A stretch of 29,213 nt of DNA from a virus: positions 1 through 29,213 of IMG/VR virus record IMGVR_UViG_3300025308_000336, one strand, 5' to 3'. Below the pieces are notes generated by a model that saw nothing but the letters and a program-made list of their open reading frames with translations, searched no databases and was not told the DNA's origin. The translations under genes and the position numbers were made by a program. Below are positions 1 through 8,683 of the stretch, one piece after another (position 1 is the stretch's first letter; each line of letters starts with the position of its first letter).

Positions 1-1416
1 CTAATTCCTCACTGCATCAATCGTTGTTGAATCATCCACAATATCATAATGAATTCCTACCGGAGAATAAATCCGGTCATGATAGCCAATTGATTGAGTA
101 AAATCAAATTCAACAGAATCAACTTGGAACTTACAAATTTTCCCGGAAGAAATATTATTCATGTAATCATACCAAAGCAAAGCGATCAACTTTCTGAAAG
201 TTTTATAATCGGTTGAAGTTGCTTTATCCTTTGCGAAAATAACATGCAGAAAAACACCATTTACATCTTTAACTTTCAAAGGTGAAGTTAAAATATACTT
301 CGTCACTCCTTGAACGATTGCAAAATTCATGATCGTAACCAAAGCAATGTTCTTATCATAACCATTAGTAAGCTCCGACTGCGTTCCGATCGTATGGCTA
401 AGATGGCTGTTAGCGCTTACTTCAGTTATCTTGATCCATTCAAGCCTTTCAAATGAGACTTCCTTTGTGAACGAAAAAACCGATCTATTTGCGTTAAAAG
501 TTTTATCTGTCCGGAAAGATTTGTTGATTGAAGCGAAAGTAACTTTGTTGTGCGTTACCGTTAATGTAGCGAAATAAGAAAAGCACAAAGCTTTTAATAT
601 TTCGTGGCAGGAGTTTATTCCTAAGCGATAAGAAATATCCCTTACGTTGAAATAAAGATCGTGTATAGAATATTCACCAATCGAACCGGCTGCAAAAATA
701 GTATTTGGATTAGAAGAAAAATGAGAAAGAGTAGGATCACTATGAGTACAAAAAACAAACTCATGTTCAATGGTTACATTTTCTCTTTTCAGTTCGGGAA
801 AAGCAACTTGCAAAAGATAGTAGAGATTATCCCGAAAAGACAAATGCTGATCTGGAATCTCTTCTGCATCTGCTCTGGCTGCCTTTAGATTATGAATATC
901 CGCTTTCTTCAGCAGTTCAATATCCGGTTGTACCGATAAAGAAAACATTTTCGTAAAGTCATCAAAACCAAGAGACTTCATATAAACGTAACCGGAAAAG
1001 AACGGTGTGTGATTCAAATCCAAAGGAAATTCAAACCGTTCATGATCTCCGATCTTATAAAGCAAAGCTTTAACCGGTTTTGATAAATCCGGAGCGTAAT
1101 ATTGTCCAACATCTAAGGGAGTAGGATTGTTCTCAAAAAATAATTCATCCAGGACAGAATTATTATCGAAAATAGAAAGATTCCAAATCCCCGGAATTAT
1201 TAATTTATCATCGAAATTATAATTGAAATCGATCTTATCAATTTCAGCTGGAAGATAAACTTCATAATCCTTTCCCCAAATAGTATATGAATAAAGAGTT
1301 CCATCAAAATCAACTCCATCAATAAAACCGGAGAAATATCGAGTGAACTGAAGCTGTAAAAGATATTTGGGATTAGAAATTGTAGTGATATTAAGTTTCA
1401 GAGTAAGATTAGGCAT
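1..1416 (-). CDS. Putative phage tail protein, possibly tail hub/baseplate
   Basis: 471 residues, complete, with its stop codon at the window edge. I do not recognise a named family with certainty. It directly follows the tape measure gene, where long-tailed phages encode distal tail and hub proteins. It is rich in aromatic and beta-prone segments and has no signal peptide or membrane segment. The stretch around residues 265-300 (an ILKAL helix followed by two short strands) resembles the inserted domain of gp27/gpD-type hubs, but this is a weak likeness. The start ATG overlaps the tape measure stop by one base (TAATG), indicating translational coupling. It could instead be a distal tail or receptor-binding protein; a structure prediction would decide. 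Confidence 0.5.
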   Translation of the reverse strand: MPNLTLKLNITTISNPKYLLQLQFTRYFSGFIDGVDFDGTLYSYTIWGKDYEVYLPAEIDKIDFNYNFDDKLIIPGIWNLSIFDNNSVLDELFFENNPTPLDVGQYYAPDLSKPVKALLYKIGDHERFEFPLDLNHTPFFSGYVYMKSLGFDDFTKMFSLSVQPDIELLKKADIHNLKAARADAEEIPDQHLSFRDNLYYLLQVAFPELKRENVTIEHEFVFCTHSDPTLSHFSSNPNTIFAAGSIGEYSIHDLYFNVRDISYRLGINSCHEILKALCFSYFATLTVTHNKVTFASINKSFRTDKTFNANRSVFSFTKEVSFERLEWIKITEVSANSHLSHTIGTQSELTNGYDKNIALVTIMNFAIVQGVTKYILTSPLKVKDVNGVFLHVIFAKDKATSTDYKTFRKLIALLWYDYMNNISSGKICKFQVDSVEFDFTQSIGYHDRIYSPVGIHYDIVDDSTTIDAVRN

Positions 1417-3302
1417 TAATAAAGAGCTTCCATCATTTGTTTGTTCTGATCCAACTTCATTTGAAGCTTATGAAGCGAAACATCGAAATTCCCTTGAATG
1501 ACCGGCTGAACATAAATTACCTTTGTACTGTTCATCTGATCAAGAGGAATAACACCTTCGGGACCTGCTTCTCCTATCATTGCCAAGGTAGGTTTTGTAA
1601 CAATAGCTCCATCGGCAAGAAAAGGAATAGCATACATTGCATAGCTTATGATAGTATCTAACAAACCGGCGTCATTTTTATCTCCACCGGCTCCGGAATT
1701 TGACGATCCTTTGAATAACATTTTCATGAAACTGTCGGAAACCTCGCTTCCAATTTTGTTAAGCGCTGTATTTCTCATAGACAACCAAACGGCATCCCAA
1801 CTATTTTTCGCTTTCCGGCTTCCTACAATGAACTCATTCCACATAGTACCGAACCCGGACTGCATACCGGCGTATAACGCACTATGTTTTTGCGCATATT
1901 CATATTCAAGAACAGCAGCAGCTTCTAATCGTTGGCGTTCAATATCCCGTAATAAATCTTCTTTTGCTTTTTCATCCTTTATCCGGTAACTAATTAAATT
2001 TTTATCCGCTTGCGCTTTTAAGTTATTGAGATCCAAATGTTTTTTAAGCGATTCCTCCTCTAAAGATTTTTCTTTGATGGCCAAATCACTATGCGCTTTA
2101 AGGGCATTGTAATTTTCTTTAGCTTTTCTATCGGCTTCGATTTCGGCAGCATAGGCTATTTTATCAGCTTTAGTCTTTTCCGCTTGTTCAACAAAATAGA
2201 TTTGTCGTTCTGCAGCATCTCCAACATCTTGAACCTCCGGATCGGAAGAAAGTTTTCCGGCAGCGATAATATCTTTTAACTTAGAAATAAAATTTTCTTT
2301 TGTGATAGAACCGGCTCCTTTGTTATAGTTGTTGATCAACCTGCTTAAAGCTTCTCGCGGTTCCGATTGAGCTTTCCCGATTTCCTTCAAGTCATAATCA
2401 AGAAGTTTATAATAATCAGCCTTAACATGAAAAAGTTCTTTTTGATTTTTCGTTATCTTATCAGTAGAAGCAAGGACATTCTTTTTATATTCCTCATAAT
2501 CTGCATTTGTTCTATCACTCATCAAATAAATATCTCGATAATTTTGAAGTTTTTGTTTTAATAAATCTTCAGGACGGTTACCAAAATTAGAAAAACCATT
2601 TTGCGAAGGATCAGCAATCTTAGCCTTAACTTGAGATATATCAAAAAGCACTTTGTTGAATTCCCTAACATCAGCTTCATAATATTTGTTACCTTTATCC
2701 CATTTGAAGGCTTTTAATGCTTCATCCCAAAAATTAGCTCTCATATTAAGAGTAGCTAAAAGTTTGTCATTATAACTACCTTTACCATTTAAGACAGTAC
2801 CCTCAAGTTGATATTGAGCAGATAATAACTTATTTATTTCCTCACGGTAAACATCATCAGCAATTTGTCCTCTATTATGCAATAAAGTACCGATATTATC
2901 ACCAACGTTCCAAATATCTCCTACAATAGGGATCATACTCATAATACCGTCTAAAGTAGCTTTAGGAGCATTATTCCAATTAGCATTTTTATCTTTGAAA
3001 TCGCCATAGGTGCTATTAAATACACCTTTAGACATTTTGCCTTCAGTAGCTGCGATATTAGCTTTGACAATTTTTTCAAAATTAGAAGGCATTTTTAGAA
3101 ATAACGGATCAAGTTGTTTTTGAATATTCCCATACGTTTTATCCATAAAAGACAGTTGTGTATCTACAAAACTATCTAGATACTTTGACCAATTAGAAAG
3201 ATTCTCTTGATCTATAATTTTCAACCATTTATCATTAGCATTTGTCAATATGGTTGTCATATTATCAAGGGCAGGAAAGGTTGTTATTTTACTTTTAGCC
3301 AT
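1416..3302 (-). CDS. Tail tape measure protein
   Basis: 628 residues. Tape measure proteins set tail length and form the rod inside the tail tube. Evidence: the C-terminal motif near residues 575-595 (VTKPTLAMIGEAGPEGVIPL) is the usual tape-measure signature. A long Lys/Glu/Ala-rich, predicted coiled-coil middle spans about residues 270-480, a hydrophobic stretch lies near residues 120-140, and another lies just before the signature. The gene sits immediately after a frameshifting chaperone pair, the classic arrangement. At about 0.15 nm per residue a tail of roughly 90-100 nm is expected (inference). The start overlaps the end of the frameshifted chaperone frame by 8 bases. Confidence 0.85.
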   Translation of the reverse strand: MAKSKITTFPALDNMTTILTNANDKWLKIIDQENLSNWSKYLDSFVDTQLSFMDKTYGNIQKQLDPLFLKMPSNFEKIVKANIAATEGKMSKGVFNSTYGDFKDKNANWNNAPKATLDGIMSMIPIVGDIWNVGDNIGTLLHNRGQIADDVYREEINKLLSAQYQLEGTVLNGKGSYNDKLLATLNMRANFWDEALKAFKWDKGNKYYEADVREFNKVLFDISQVKAKIADPSQNGFSNFGNRPEDLLKQKLQNYRDIYLMSDRTNADYEEYKKNVLASTDKITKNQKELFHVKADYYKLLDYDLKEIGKAQSEPREALSRLINNYNKGAGSITKENFISKLKDIIAAGKLSSDPEVQDVGDAAERQIYFVEQAEKTKADKIAYAAEIEADRKAKENYNALKAHSDLAIKEKSLEEESLKKHLDLNNLKAQADKNLISYRIKDEKAKEDLLRDIERQRLEAAAVLEYEYAQKHSALYAGMQSGFGTMWNEFIVGSRKAKNSWDAVWLSMRNTALNKIGSEVSDSFMKMLFKGSSNSGAGGDKNDAGLLDTIISYAMYAIPFLADGAIVTKPTLAMIGEAGPEGVIPLDQMNSTKVIYVQPVIQGNFDVSLHKLQMKLDQNKQMMEALY

Positions 3303-3923
3303 TGGGTTTGATCTTCTTATAAAATTTCATTTCTTCAACTTTGTAGAGAAGTGAATTTAAGTTCTCAATTCTTCTTTTGTAGAAATATTCATACATCGGA
3401 ATAATGGGATTAATTTTTAATTGCTCATATTTTAAGAAATCGCCGTTGCTTAAGAGCAAAAGAACGGCGGGCAAAGATAATTCGATATCCGGCTCAAAGT
3501 GTTCATAAGGGAACTTCTGGAATGATTTAAGATCATCATTTGCTTTTTCTTCTATCGCATTGAGTTGACTAAAGCAAAGATTCCATTGAGTAATGAATTC
3601 CCCTCTGAAACGAAAAAATCCGTTAAGATAGAAACATTAATCAAAGGAGAGACTGCTTTCAATTCATCAATAGACGGGGGAATTCCATTCTCATCTTGTA
3701 AGATTAATTGAATGAGATCGTATGCTTTCCCGGTAGCAAAAAGAGTTTTAACAGTTAAAAAGGGAGTAGAAACATCCTCTTGTAAAACAGAAGAAAATAT
3801 TTCCGGGAACTTGAAAAAGTTCTCATGAGAAATTGAGTGATACGAAAATTTCTTTTCGTTTAACCAATAACTTTTTGGTTCGGGGATTTTTCCAAATATT
3901 GGTTTTGTCTCTTGTTTTTTCAT
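3295..3923 (-). CDS. Tail assembly chaperone, -1 frameshift fusion (lambda gpGT analogue)
   Basis: The upstream 123-residue frame shares its DNA with a -1 frame that stays open from the slippery site to 3295. Shifting at 3612-3618 joins 104 residues of the first frame to 105 residues of the second, giving about 209 residues. The second frame begins RFRGEFITQWNL and continues with a Glu/Lys/Leu-rich domain, which looks like real protein. It has no ATG near its 5' end. It ends 8 bases inside the tape measure gene. In lambda the shifted product recruits tail tube subunits onto the tape measure. The stretch 3295-3551 would look like an intergenic gap without the frameshift. Confidence 0.8.
3552..3923 (-). 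CDS. Tail assembly chaperone, unshifted product (lambda gpG analogue)
   Basis: 123 residues from ATG at 3923 to the TAG at 3552. Acidic and aromatic, with no membrane segment. The role is assigned from position just before the tape measure gene and from the slippery heptamer at codons 102-104, not from recognisable similarity. In tailed phages the unshifted protein is made in excess over the fusion and coats the tape measure before the tube polymerises. Fourteen bases separate its TAG from nothing else coding in this frame; the downstream DNA is read only in the -1 frame. Confidence 0.75.
   Translation of the reverse strand: MKKQETKPIFGKIPEPKSYWLNEKKFSYHSISHENFFKFPEIFSSVLQEDVSTPFLTVKTLFATGKAYDLIQLILQDENGIPPSIDELKAVSPLINVSILTDFFVSEGNSLLNGIFALVNSMR
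3612..3618 (-). promoter_or_regulatory. Programmed -1 ribosomal frameshift site (T TTT TTC)
   Basis: Read on the minus strand in the zero frame the codons are GAT TTT TTC, which gives the canonical X XXY YYZ heptamer T TTT TTC. After slipping back one base the next codons are CGT TTC AGA and the frame remains open for 105 residues. The zero frame ends 60 bases downstream of the heptamer at TAG. No strong downstream stem was identified by eye. Confidence 0.8.
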
Positions 3924-3971
3924 TTATGTTGATAACTCCAATAAGATGATGGGAAGTGATAAAATATATTC

Positions 3972-4340
3972 TTATTTATCTTCGATTAACCAATTAAGCA
4001 TAGCTAATTCATTGACACTTAATTTTGCTTGTGCGAAATTGTCAATAGAAAACATCTTCGAGTGAATTTCAACTTCAATGCGGTAAAGTTCTCCGATATC
4101 GTTTAAGAATTTAGGCATGTTCTTTTCGGTAACAGACAATTCCTTACCAGGTTTCGGTTTACCGGAATATTGTTTAACCAAATCAATTCGTTTAGCTTCC
4201 AACGCATCCAATTCTTTTTGGATTAATTGAACCGTTTTTCCTAATTTGAATGAAACAACAACCGGAAGCGGCTGAGCGACTAAACTTTTTAATGCTTCTT
4301 CACTGTTTTTTAATTGACCTAAACTAACCTTGATACTCAT
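3972..4340 (-). CDS. Small phage protein, DUF1617-like
   Basis: 122 residues, mostly helical. The N-terminal part (LKNSEEALKSLVAQPLP then a KLGK..QLIQKELDALEAKR helix) and the end (LSVNELAMLNWLIEDK) resemble small helical phage proteins of the DUF1617 type, whose role is unknown; this is from memory. It lies between a fibre-type gene and the chaperone pair, so it may take part in tail assembly. No membrane segment, no signal peptide. The gene upstream stops 26 bases before the start. Confidence 0.5.
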   Translation of the reverse strand: MSIKVSLGQLKNSEEALKSLVAQPLPVVVSFKLGKTVQLIQKELDALEAKRIDLVKQYSGKPKPGKELSVTEKNMPKFLNDIGELYRIEVEIHSKMFSIDNFAQAKLSVNELAMLNWLIEDK

Positions 4341-4366
4341 TTTATTTGTTCCTTGTATTGTGATTA

Positions 4367-5020
4367 TTAAATTTCATAAATGCTCGTTAAAACACCTTTT
4401 GTGAAAGTAACGCTATATGATATTCCATCCTCAGAATTATAAAAGCTGAATGAACCGGATTGTCCGGTGGCGGTACCAACTTTCAAGTTGGTAGTATTGA
4501 TAATGAAATCAGAAGCTGAAATACTTGCATGAATGGTACTACCGGCATCAGCCGTAAAAATAATCTTCTGTGAGTTTCTGATAACCAAATCATCAGCAAC
4601 AGCGCCGGTAACTAAAGCATTTGCTGCCCATGCGTTACCCAAAATCCCTTTGTAACTGCTATACTTTTGGATCCCAAAACCACCCCAAGAATTAGCAGTA
4701 ACACTGTTCGAGATAAAAAGATTATTTGTTCCAACTGAAGTAATATTTCCCGTGGCTATAACTGTCCCGATATTGTTTACATTTCTGGAACTATCGATAA
4801 CCGTATTACTCCCAATACTCAAAGAAGTAAAATTCGGAGTTGAAGAAACCGACACTGTTACATCACCGGTCCCGGTATCAACACCGGTGGAAGAAATAGA
4901 AATATTTGTTCCGGAAATTAACCGGCGGATCAAAGCTTCGCCGGTTTGCGTTATATTAACATCACTGCGCTTAACACCACCGTCTTTAATTTGTTCCGAT
5001 TTAACAGATGTTTTTGCCAA
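4367..5020 (-). CDS. Putative tail fibre-type virion protein
   Basis: 217 residues, very rich in Ser, Thr, Gly, Asn and Val with alternating beta-prone segments such as SGTNISISSTGVDTGTGDVT, typical of trimeric fibre shafts. The middle (residues about 105-150) reads like a jelly-roll or beta-helix tip with several aromatic residues. It lies 14 bases downstream of the larger fibre gene and is transcribed with it. I infer a virion-surface role. No chaperone or cleavage motif is evident at the C terminus. Confidence 0.5.
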   Translation of the reverse strand: MAKTSVKSEQIKDGGVKRSDVNITQTGEALIRRLISGTNISISSTGVDTGTGDVTVSVSSTPNFTSLSIGSNTVIDSSRNVNNIGTVIATGNITSVGTNNLFISNSVTANSWGGFGIQKYSSYKGILGNAWAANALVTGAVADDLVIRNSQKIIFTADAGSTIHASISASDFIINTTNLKVGTATGQSGSFSFYNSEDGISYSVTFTKGVLTSIYEI

Positions 5021-5034
5021 GAGATCAAACCTTA

Positions 5035-6699
5035 TTAATACGTATAAGTAACTAAAAGCAAATCATCAGAAAGAGGAGCAGTAAGCATGGTAATCGTTGC
5101 ACCGGTAATGGTGTAATCATTACCGCCACCGGCATTTTGAAGAACTCCATTCAAGAAAACCATTTCTTTTCCGCTTGTTGGCGTATGTGCTAAGGTGTAG
5201 GCAATATTACTTCCATTCAATAGACCGGAAGGAGTTTCCCTCACGATATAATTTGCAGCAGTCAACTTTGTATTGATCTGTGTCTGGATCGCTGAAGTAA
5301 CTCCACTCAAATAGCCCAATACTGTTGTGCTAATTGAAGAAACAGCAACCTTACCCGATCCATCAGAAATTAATGCAAAGTTGGCAGTTAAGTTAGATGA
5401 CAGAATTGTGGTAGCACCTCCGGTAATAGCATTTTGCTTTCCGTTAAAAGTATTCCAATCTGTATTAGATAAATAACCACTAACCGAAGTCGAAGCAGCT
5501 TTCACTTGGATCGACAAACCACTTCCGATAATTGCACCGGTTCCGCCGGTAATAGTCAATACTGAACTTGTAGCTTCAGTAAGATTACCTTTTGTTAAAG
5601 TCCCTTCCTTAGCGTTTAACTGTGTTTGAATTGCACTTGTAACACCGACTAAGTAACCAAGTTCAGCTGCGCTCGTTGTAGCGGCTGCAACTTTACCACT
5701 TGCATCCGAAACGAGCGCTTTGCTAACTGTTAAGTTCGAAGCGGTAATTGTGGTTGCTGCACCGGTAATCGCTGGTTGCTTATTGTTGAACGTGTTCCAA
5801 TCGGTAGTTGATAAATAACCACTTACGGTGGAAGAAGCAGCTTTCACCTGGATAGATAAACCGGTTCCGATAATAGCGCCGGTTCCTCCGGTGATGGTTA
5901 AAACTGCTGAAGTTGATTCAGTAAGGTTTCCTTTTGTGAGAGTAGCTTCTTTTGCATTCAATTGAGTTTGGATCGCTGAAGTTACACCATTCAAATAACC
6001 GAACTCGGTATTATCGACTACACCTCCGCCGATCTTCGCAGCATCAATACCGGAAGGTAAATCAGTTGCAGTTATTGAGGTTGCGGAAGTAACTCTTCCG
6101 TAAGTGTCAACAGTAACTTTCGTATAAGTACCGGGAGAACAAACACCACTTGCAAGACTGATCGTATTTCCACTTTTTGAAATTCCGGTTCCCGCGATAA
6201 TTTGACCGGCTCCCGAAAATTGAGCAAAATCAATTGAAGAAGCGGCATCACCGACCAGATCACTTGCACCGTTATTTGAAGTACAAACAAAACCATTATC
6301 ACCGTTAACGGTACCTTCCTCAACAAAAACAAATGAACCTCCAACGTGCATACCTCCGGCAAAATCTGTTGCCCTTGTCCATGCGCCGGAAGCAGCAACA
6401 TAAATACCGTTATTTCTTGAATCTCCTTGAACATCATCCTTAACTAAAACTCTATCACCGGCAACAACAGTGATCCCATCTATTGTCAATAAGCCGGTTA
6501 AACCAATGAGATCAGCCGTACTCGCGCAACGTACAGAACGTTTAACATCCAAACCAATTGACATATTGTCAACATAGTTTTTGGTAGCCGCATCTTGCGC
6601 ATTTACAGGATCAGCAAGATTCATGATCTTTTTGGAATTGAATGATACATCGGCATTAAATTTTAATTGCCGTGAAGCTTCCGCTCTTGTAACAGACAT
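5035..6699 (-). CDS. Tail fibre protein with internal 114-residue repeats
   Basis: 554 residues. The N terminus (residues about 10-45, including KIMNLADPVNAQDAATKNYV) is a widespread phage fibre attachment motif. Residues about 60-165 form a Gly/Asp-rich beta domain. Residues 232-345 and 346-459 are two copies of one repeat beginning GYLxGVTSAIQTQLNAKE, with a third partial copy from 460. The last 65 residues carry the VFLNGVLQNAGGGNDYTITG tip motif, shared with the C terminus of the next upstream gene (6719-7294). The role is probably host recognition or shaft extension. Placement between the putative tail tube gene and the chaperones is unusual, since fibres normally follow the tape measure. 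Confidence 0.75.
   Translation of the reverse strand: MSVTRAEASRQLKFNADVSFNSKKIMNLADPVNAQDAATKNYVDNMSIGLDVKRSVRCASTADLIGLTGLLTIDGITVVAGDRVLVKDDVQGDSRNNGIYVAASGAWTRATDFAGGMHVGGSFVFVEEGTVNGDNGFVCTSNNGASDLVGDAASSIDFAQFSGAGQIIAGTGISKSGNTISLASGVCSPGTYTKVTVDTYGRVTSATSITATDLPSGIDAAKIGGGVVDNTEFGYLNGVTSAIQTQLNAKEATLTKGNLTESTSAVLTITGGTGAIIGTGLSIQVKAASSTVSGYLSTTDWNTFNNKQPAITGAATTITASNLTVSKALVSDASGKVAAATTSAAELGYLVGVTSAIQTQLNAKEGTLTKGNLTEATSSVLTITGGTGAIIGSGLSIQVKAASTSVSGYLSNTDWNTFNGKQNAITGGATTILSSNLTANFALISDGSGKVAVSSISTTVLGYLSGVTSAIQTQINTKLTAANYIVRETPSGLLNGSNIAYTLAHTPTSGKEMVFLNGVLQNAGGGNDYTITGATITMLTAPLSDDLLLVTYTY
5275..6006 (-). repeat. Two full and one partial 342-bp in-frame repeats in the fibre gene
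   Basis: Unit 1 is 6006-5665, unit 2 is 5664-5323 and a partial third begins at 5322. Each unit encodes 114 residues. The units align almost residue for residue (TLTKGNLTE, VLTITGGTGAIIG, LSIQVKAAS, SGYLS, TDWNTFN) and differ mainly in the last 30 residues. The arrangement would allow unequal recombination that lengthens or shortens the shaft. Confidence 0.85.
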
Positions 6700-6718
6700 A
6701 ATAGTACCTCAAAAAAAA

Positions 6719-7294
6719 TTAATAAGAATAATTAACTAAAAGAATATCATCGGTTAACGGTGGAAAAATAAAATCTATCACCGCACCGGAAATCGTAAAA
6801 TCATTTGTTGGACCAACATTCATTAAAATTCCGTTCAAGAAAACCATGAAATTATTTTCAAATGGGCTATGTGATAAAACAAAAACTGTATTACTGCCAT
6901 TCATAGAACCGAAAGGAACTTCATTAAATACCGAAATATTCAATCCGTCAGGATTAGGATCGATCTGCGGGATAGAATGATTATAGTTCAACAAATATTC
7001 TAATCTCTGATAGCTTAATGAAGCGGTCGGAAACGATAAATTTTGAATTGCGACATAAAGGTTATTCTGCGCCGTATCATTCAAATCATTAAAGAAATCA
7101 TAGTAAGCGAAAACAATAGTCAAATCAGTTAAACCCGATATCGAATAGTTCCTTGGTGTATTGAGACTAAAAAAATATTGCGTTACGATGTCTGCTGAAT
7201 CATGGTAAGAGTCAATCGTGTTGGCAATGCCTAACGATTGAATTCTTTGAGCATGAAACTTATTAATGACGGTATAAAAATCTGTGATATTCAA
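6719..7294 (-). CDS. Putative tail/fibre protein sharing the fibre tip module
   Basis: 191 residues. Residues 1-115 form a helical domain of unknown function. Residues about 120-191 match the C terminus of the neighbouring fibre gene: NGSN then VFLNGILMNVGPTNDFTISG then PPLTDDILLVNYSY against NGSN, VFLNGVLQNAGGGNDYTITG and APLSDDLLLVTYTY. The shared module suggests the same attachment or capping role in two virion proteins. A terminator-like hairpin lies just upstream of its start, between it and the putative tail tube gene. Confidence 0.55.
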   Translation of the reverse strand: MNITDFYTVINKFHAQRIQSLGIANTIDSYHDSADIVTQYFFSLNTPRNYSISGLTDLTIVFAYYDFFNDLNDTAQNNLYVAIQNLSFPTASLSYQRLEYLLNYNHSIPQIDPNPDGLNISVFNEVPFGSMNGSNTVFVLSHSPFENNFMVFLNGILMNVGPTNDFTISGAVIDFIFPPLTDDILLVNYSY

Positions 7295-7312
7295 TGTTAT
7301 TGTGACGAATAT

Positions 7313-7348
7313 GAATAAAAAGCCGGGAGAGGGGATTATCCACTCCCG
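7313..7348 (-). terminator. Rho-independent terminator-like hairpin after the putative tail tube gene
   Basis: On the minus strand CGGGAG (7348-7343) pairs with CTCCCG (7329-7324), with further GGAT/ATCC pairing inside, followed by GC and a T-rich run at 7321-7313. The fibre genes downstream need read-through or their own promoter, so this may act as an attenuator that lowers fibre expression relative to the upstream gene. Confidence 0.6.
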
Positions 7349-7365
7349 ATATGATCTAAAATGAA

Positions 7366-8058
7366 TTAAACCGCAACATCAAGTTTATCGATTCCAAATT
7401 CCTCAGAAGGAGTGCCAACTAACGAAGCGCGTAAGCTTTCAAATCGATTGCTAACCAAATCATAAACTCCAACAGGAACAGAATGATGAATAGTTTCAGG
7501 AGCAGTCTCCGGAACAGTGGTTGGAGTAGCATAAGCCCAAGGCGAATTCCCATAAGAAAGATCACCCCAAGGATTAGGATCATAAACATCTCTAATATTT
7601 CTGACAAATTTCTTACCGGAAATGATCGTTTTCGTATTTCCGTCTTTATCAAAAACATCATCAACCGTGATCTGTATGTAAACATCTTTGATATAATATT
7701 GAAGCGGGTGCAAGTTGATCGTACAAAGTTCATTCTTGAACTTTTCGATTTGAAATCTTGAATACATCTGAATTGATTCGATACTGAATTCAAAATCATA
7801 TCCTCTCTGAAATTCAGATCCATCCCCCAATCTTCGAACATTTGGAGTGAGTTTAACCTTTACACCGGCTTCGGGGAAATAACCGAAATTCAACATTTTA
7901 TTGTTCCCGGCTGTGACGAAGGCATTTTCTTCAACCGTACCTCCTTGAGCGGTAGTTCTTGCATAAAGATTTTGATTTGTTTGGATCAAAACATCTGAGA
8001 TAAAAGCATTAAGGACTTTGTCTTTATCCCTTTTCAGATTTATAACTTGTAATGCCAT
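7366..8058 (-). CDS. Putative major tail (tube) protein
   Basis: 230 residues, with alternating beta strands through residues 10-150 and a Pro/Ala-rich linker (residues about 165-195) before a short C-terminal domain. I do not recognise a named family. The assignment rests on its size, beta-rich content, place between the neck/lysis genes and the chaperone/tape measure genes, and the strong hairpin terminator immediately downstream, as expected for a highly expressed structural gene. It could instead be another virion protein. Confidence in being a real gene is high, in the role only moderate. Confidence 0.45.
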   Translation of the reverse strand: MALQVINLKRDKDKVLNAFISDVLIQTNQNLYARTTAQGGTVEENAFVTAGNNKMLNFGYFPEAGVKVKLTPNVRRLGDGSEFQRGYDFEFSIESIQMYSRFQIEKFKNELCTINLHPLQYYIKDVYIQITVDDVFDKDGNTKTIISGKKFVRNIRDVYDPNPWGDLSYGNSPWAYATPTTVPETAPETIHHSVPVGVYDLVSNRFESLRASLVGTPSEEFGIDKLDVAV

Positions 8059-8085
8059 AGAAAAACTCCTATTAAAAAATGATAA

Positions 8086-8436
8086 TTAGTTTAACGCTAA
8101 AAGAAAGAGACTGAAAACAATAGCTGTCACAGTTGAACCAAAGAGAAAATTATTATACCACGAAGGAGTTAACTCAGTCACTAAACTTTTGTACGATGTT
8201 TCTTTCTGAATGAATAATGTTTCTTTTGTCTTATACTCCAAAATGATTTTCGCATACTGTGATAACTGTACAGAATTCAAAGAATCTTGTTCTACAAGAA
8301 AATCATGTTCATTAAGAGCATTAGCGATCTGTCTTAGCTCATCACTAGTTAAATTGTTGGACTGAGCGTAAGTCTTGTAGTTGCTTCCTAATAAAACGAA
8401 CAAGAGAAGTATCATTATGGAGCGAATCGATTTCAT
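8086..8436 (-). CDS. Secreted/membrane lysis-associated protein (possible spanin partner)
   Basis: 116 residues. Residues 1-25 look like a signal peptide (hydrophobic ILLLFVLLG, then KTYAQ with a signal peptidase I type site). Residues 26-90 are charged and helical. Residues about 93-116 form a C-terminal membrane segment. The start lies inside the upstream spanin-like gene in another frame, overlapping it by 92 bases, an arrangement like Rz/Rz1. There is no lipobox cysteine, so it is not a standard outer-membrane o-spanin lipoprotein. Neighbours are the endolysin and small membrane proteins. Confidence 0.5.
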   Translation of the reverse strand: MKSIRSIMILLLFVLLGSNYKTYAQSNNLTSDELRQIANALNEHDFLVEQDSLNSVQLSQYAKIILEYKTKETLFIQKETSYKSLVTELTPSWYNNFLFGSTVTAIVFSLFLLALN

Positions 8437-8683
8437 AAAATTTCTGTGTGTAATAATTTTTAATTTCTGTTTTTTTATTAGTTATGATCTGAACACTATC
8501 TAACCGCGATTGTGTTACTCCATTAATTGAATCAATCTGGACAGTAAGTGACCGGATTGATTTTTCTAAACTGATTTTGTTGGTATCGCTTTTCATGTTA
8601 ATGATCGCAAGCAAATAAATATTGAATATGACCAAGATCAGCAAAGCAATGAATGAAACAATATGAAAAGGTTTAATTTGCAT
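8345..8683 (-). CDS. Inner-membrane spanin-like protein (Rz-like)
   Basis: 112 residues when started at the ATG at 8683, which overlaps the endolysin stop (TAATG) and has GGAG six bases upstream. An in-frame GTG lies 12 bases earlier. One N-terminal membrane segment (residues about 5-28) is followed by a periplasmic coiled-coil-like helix rich in Lys, Ser, Asp and Gln. This matches the shape of i-spanins, which connect inner to outer membrane during lysis of diderm hosts. No sequence family is recognised; the call rests on topology and place in the lysis cluster. Confidence 0.55.
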   Translation of the reverse strand: MQIKPFHIVSFIALLILVIFNIYLLAIINMKSDTNKISLEKSIRSLTVQIDSINGVTQSRLDSVQIITNKKTEIKNYYTQKFYEIDSLHNDTSLVRFIRKQLQDLRSVQQFN

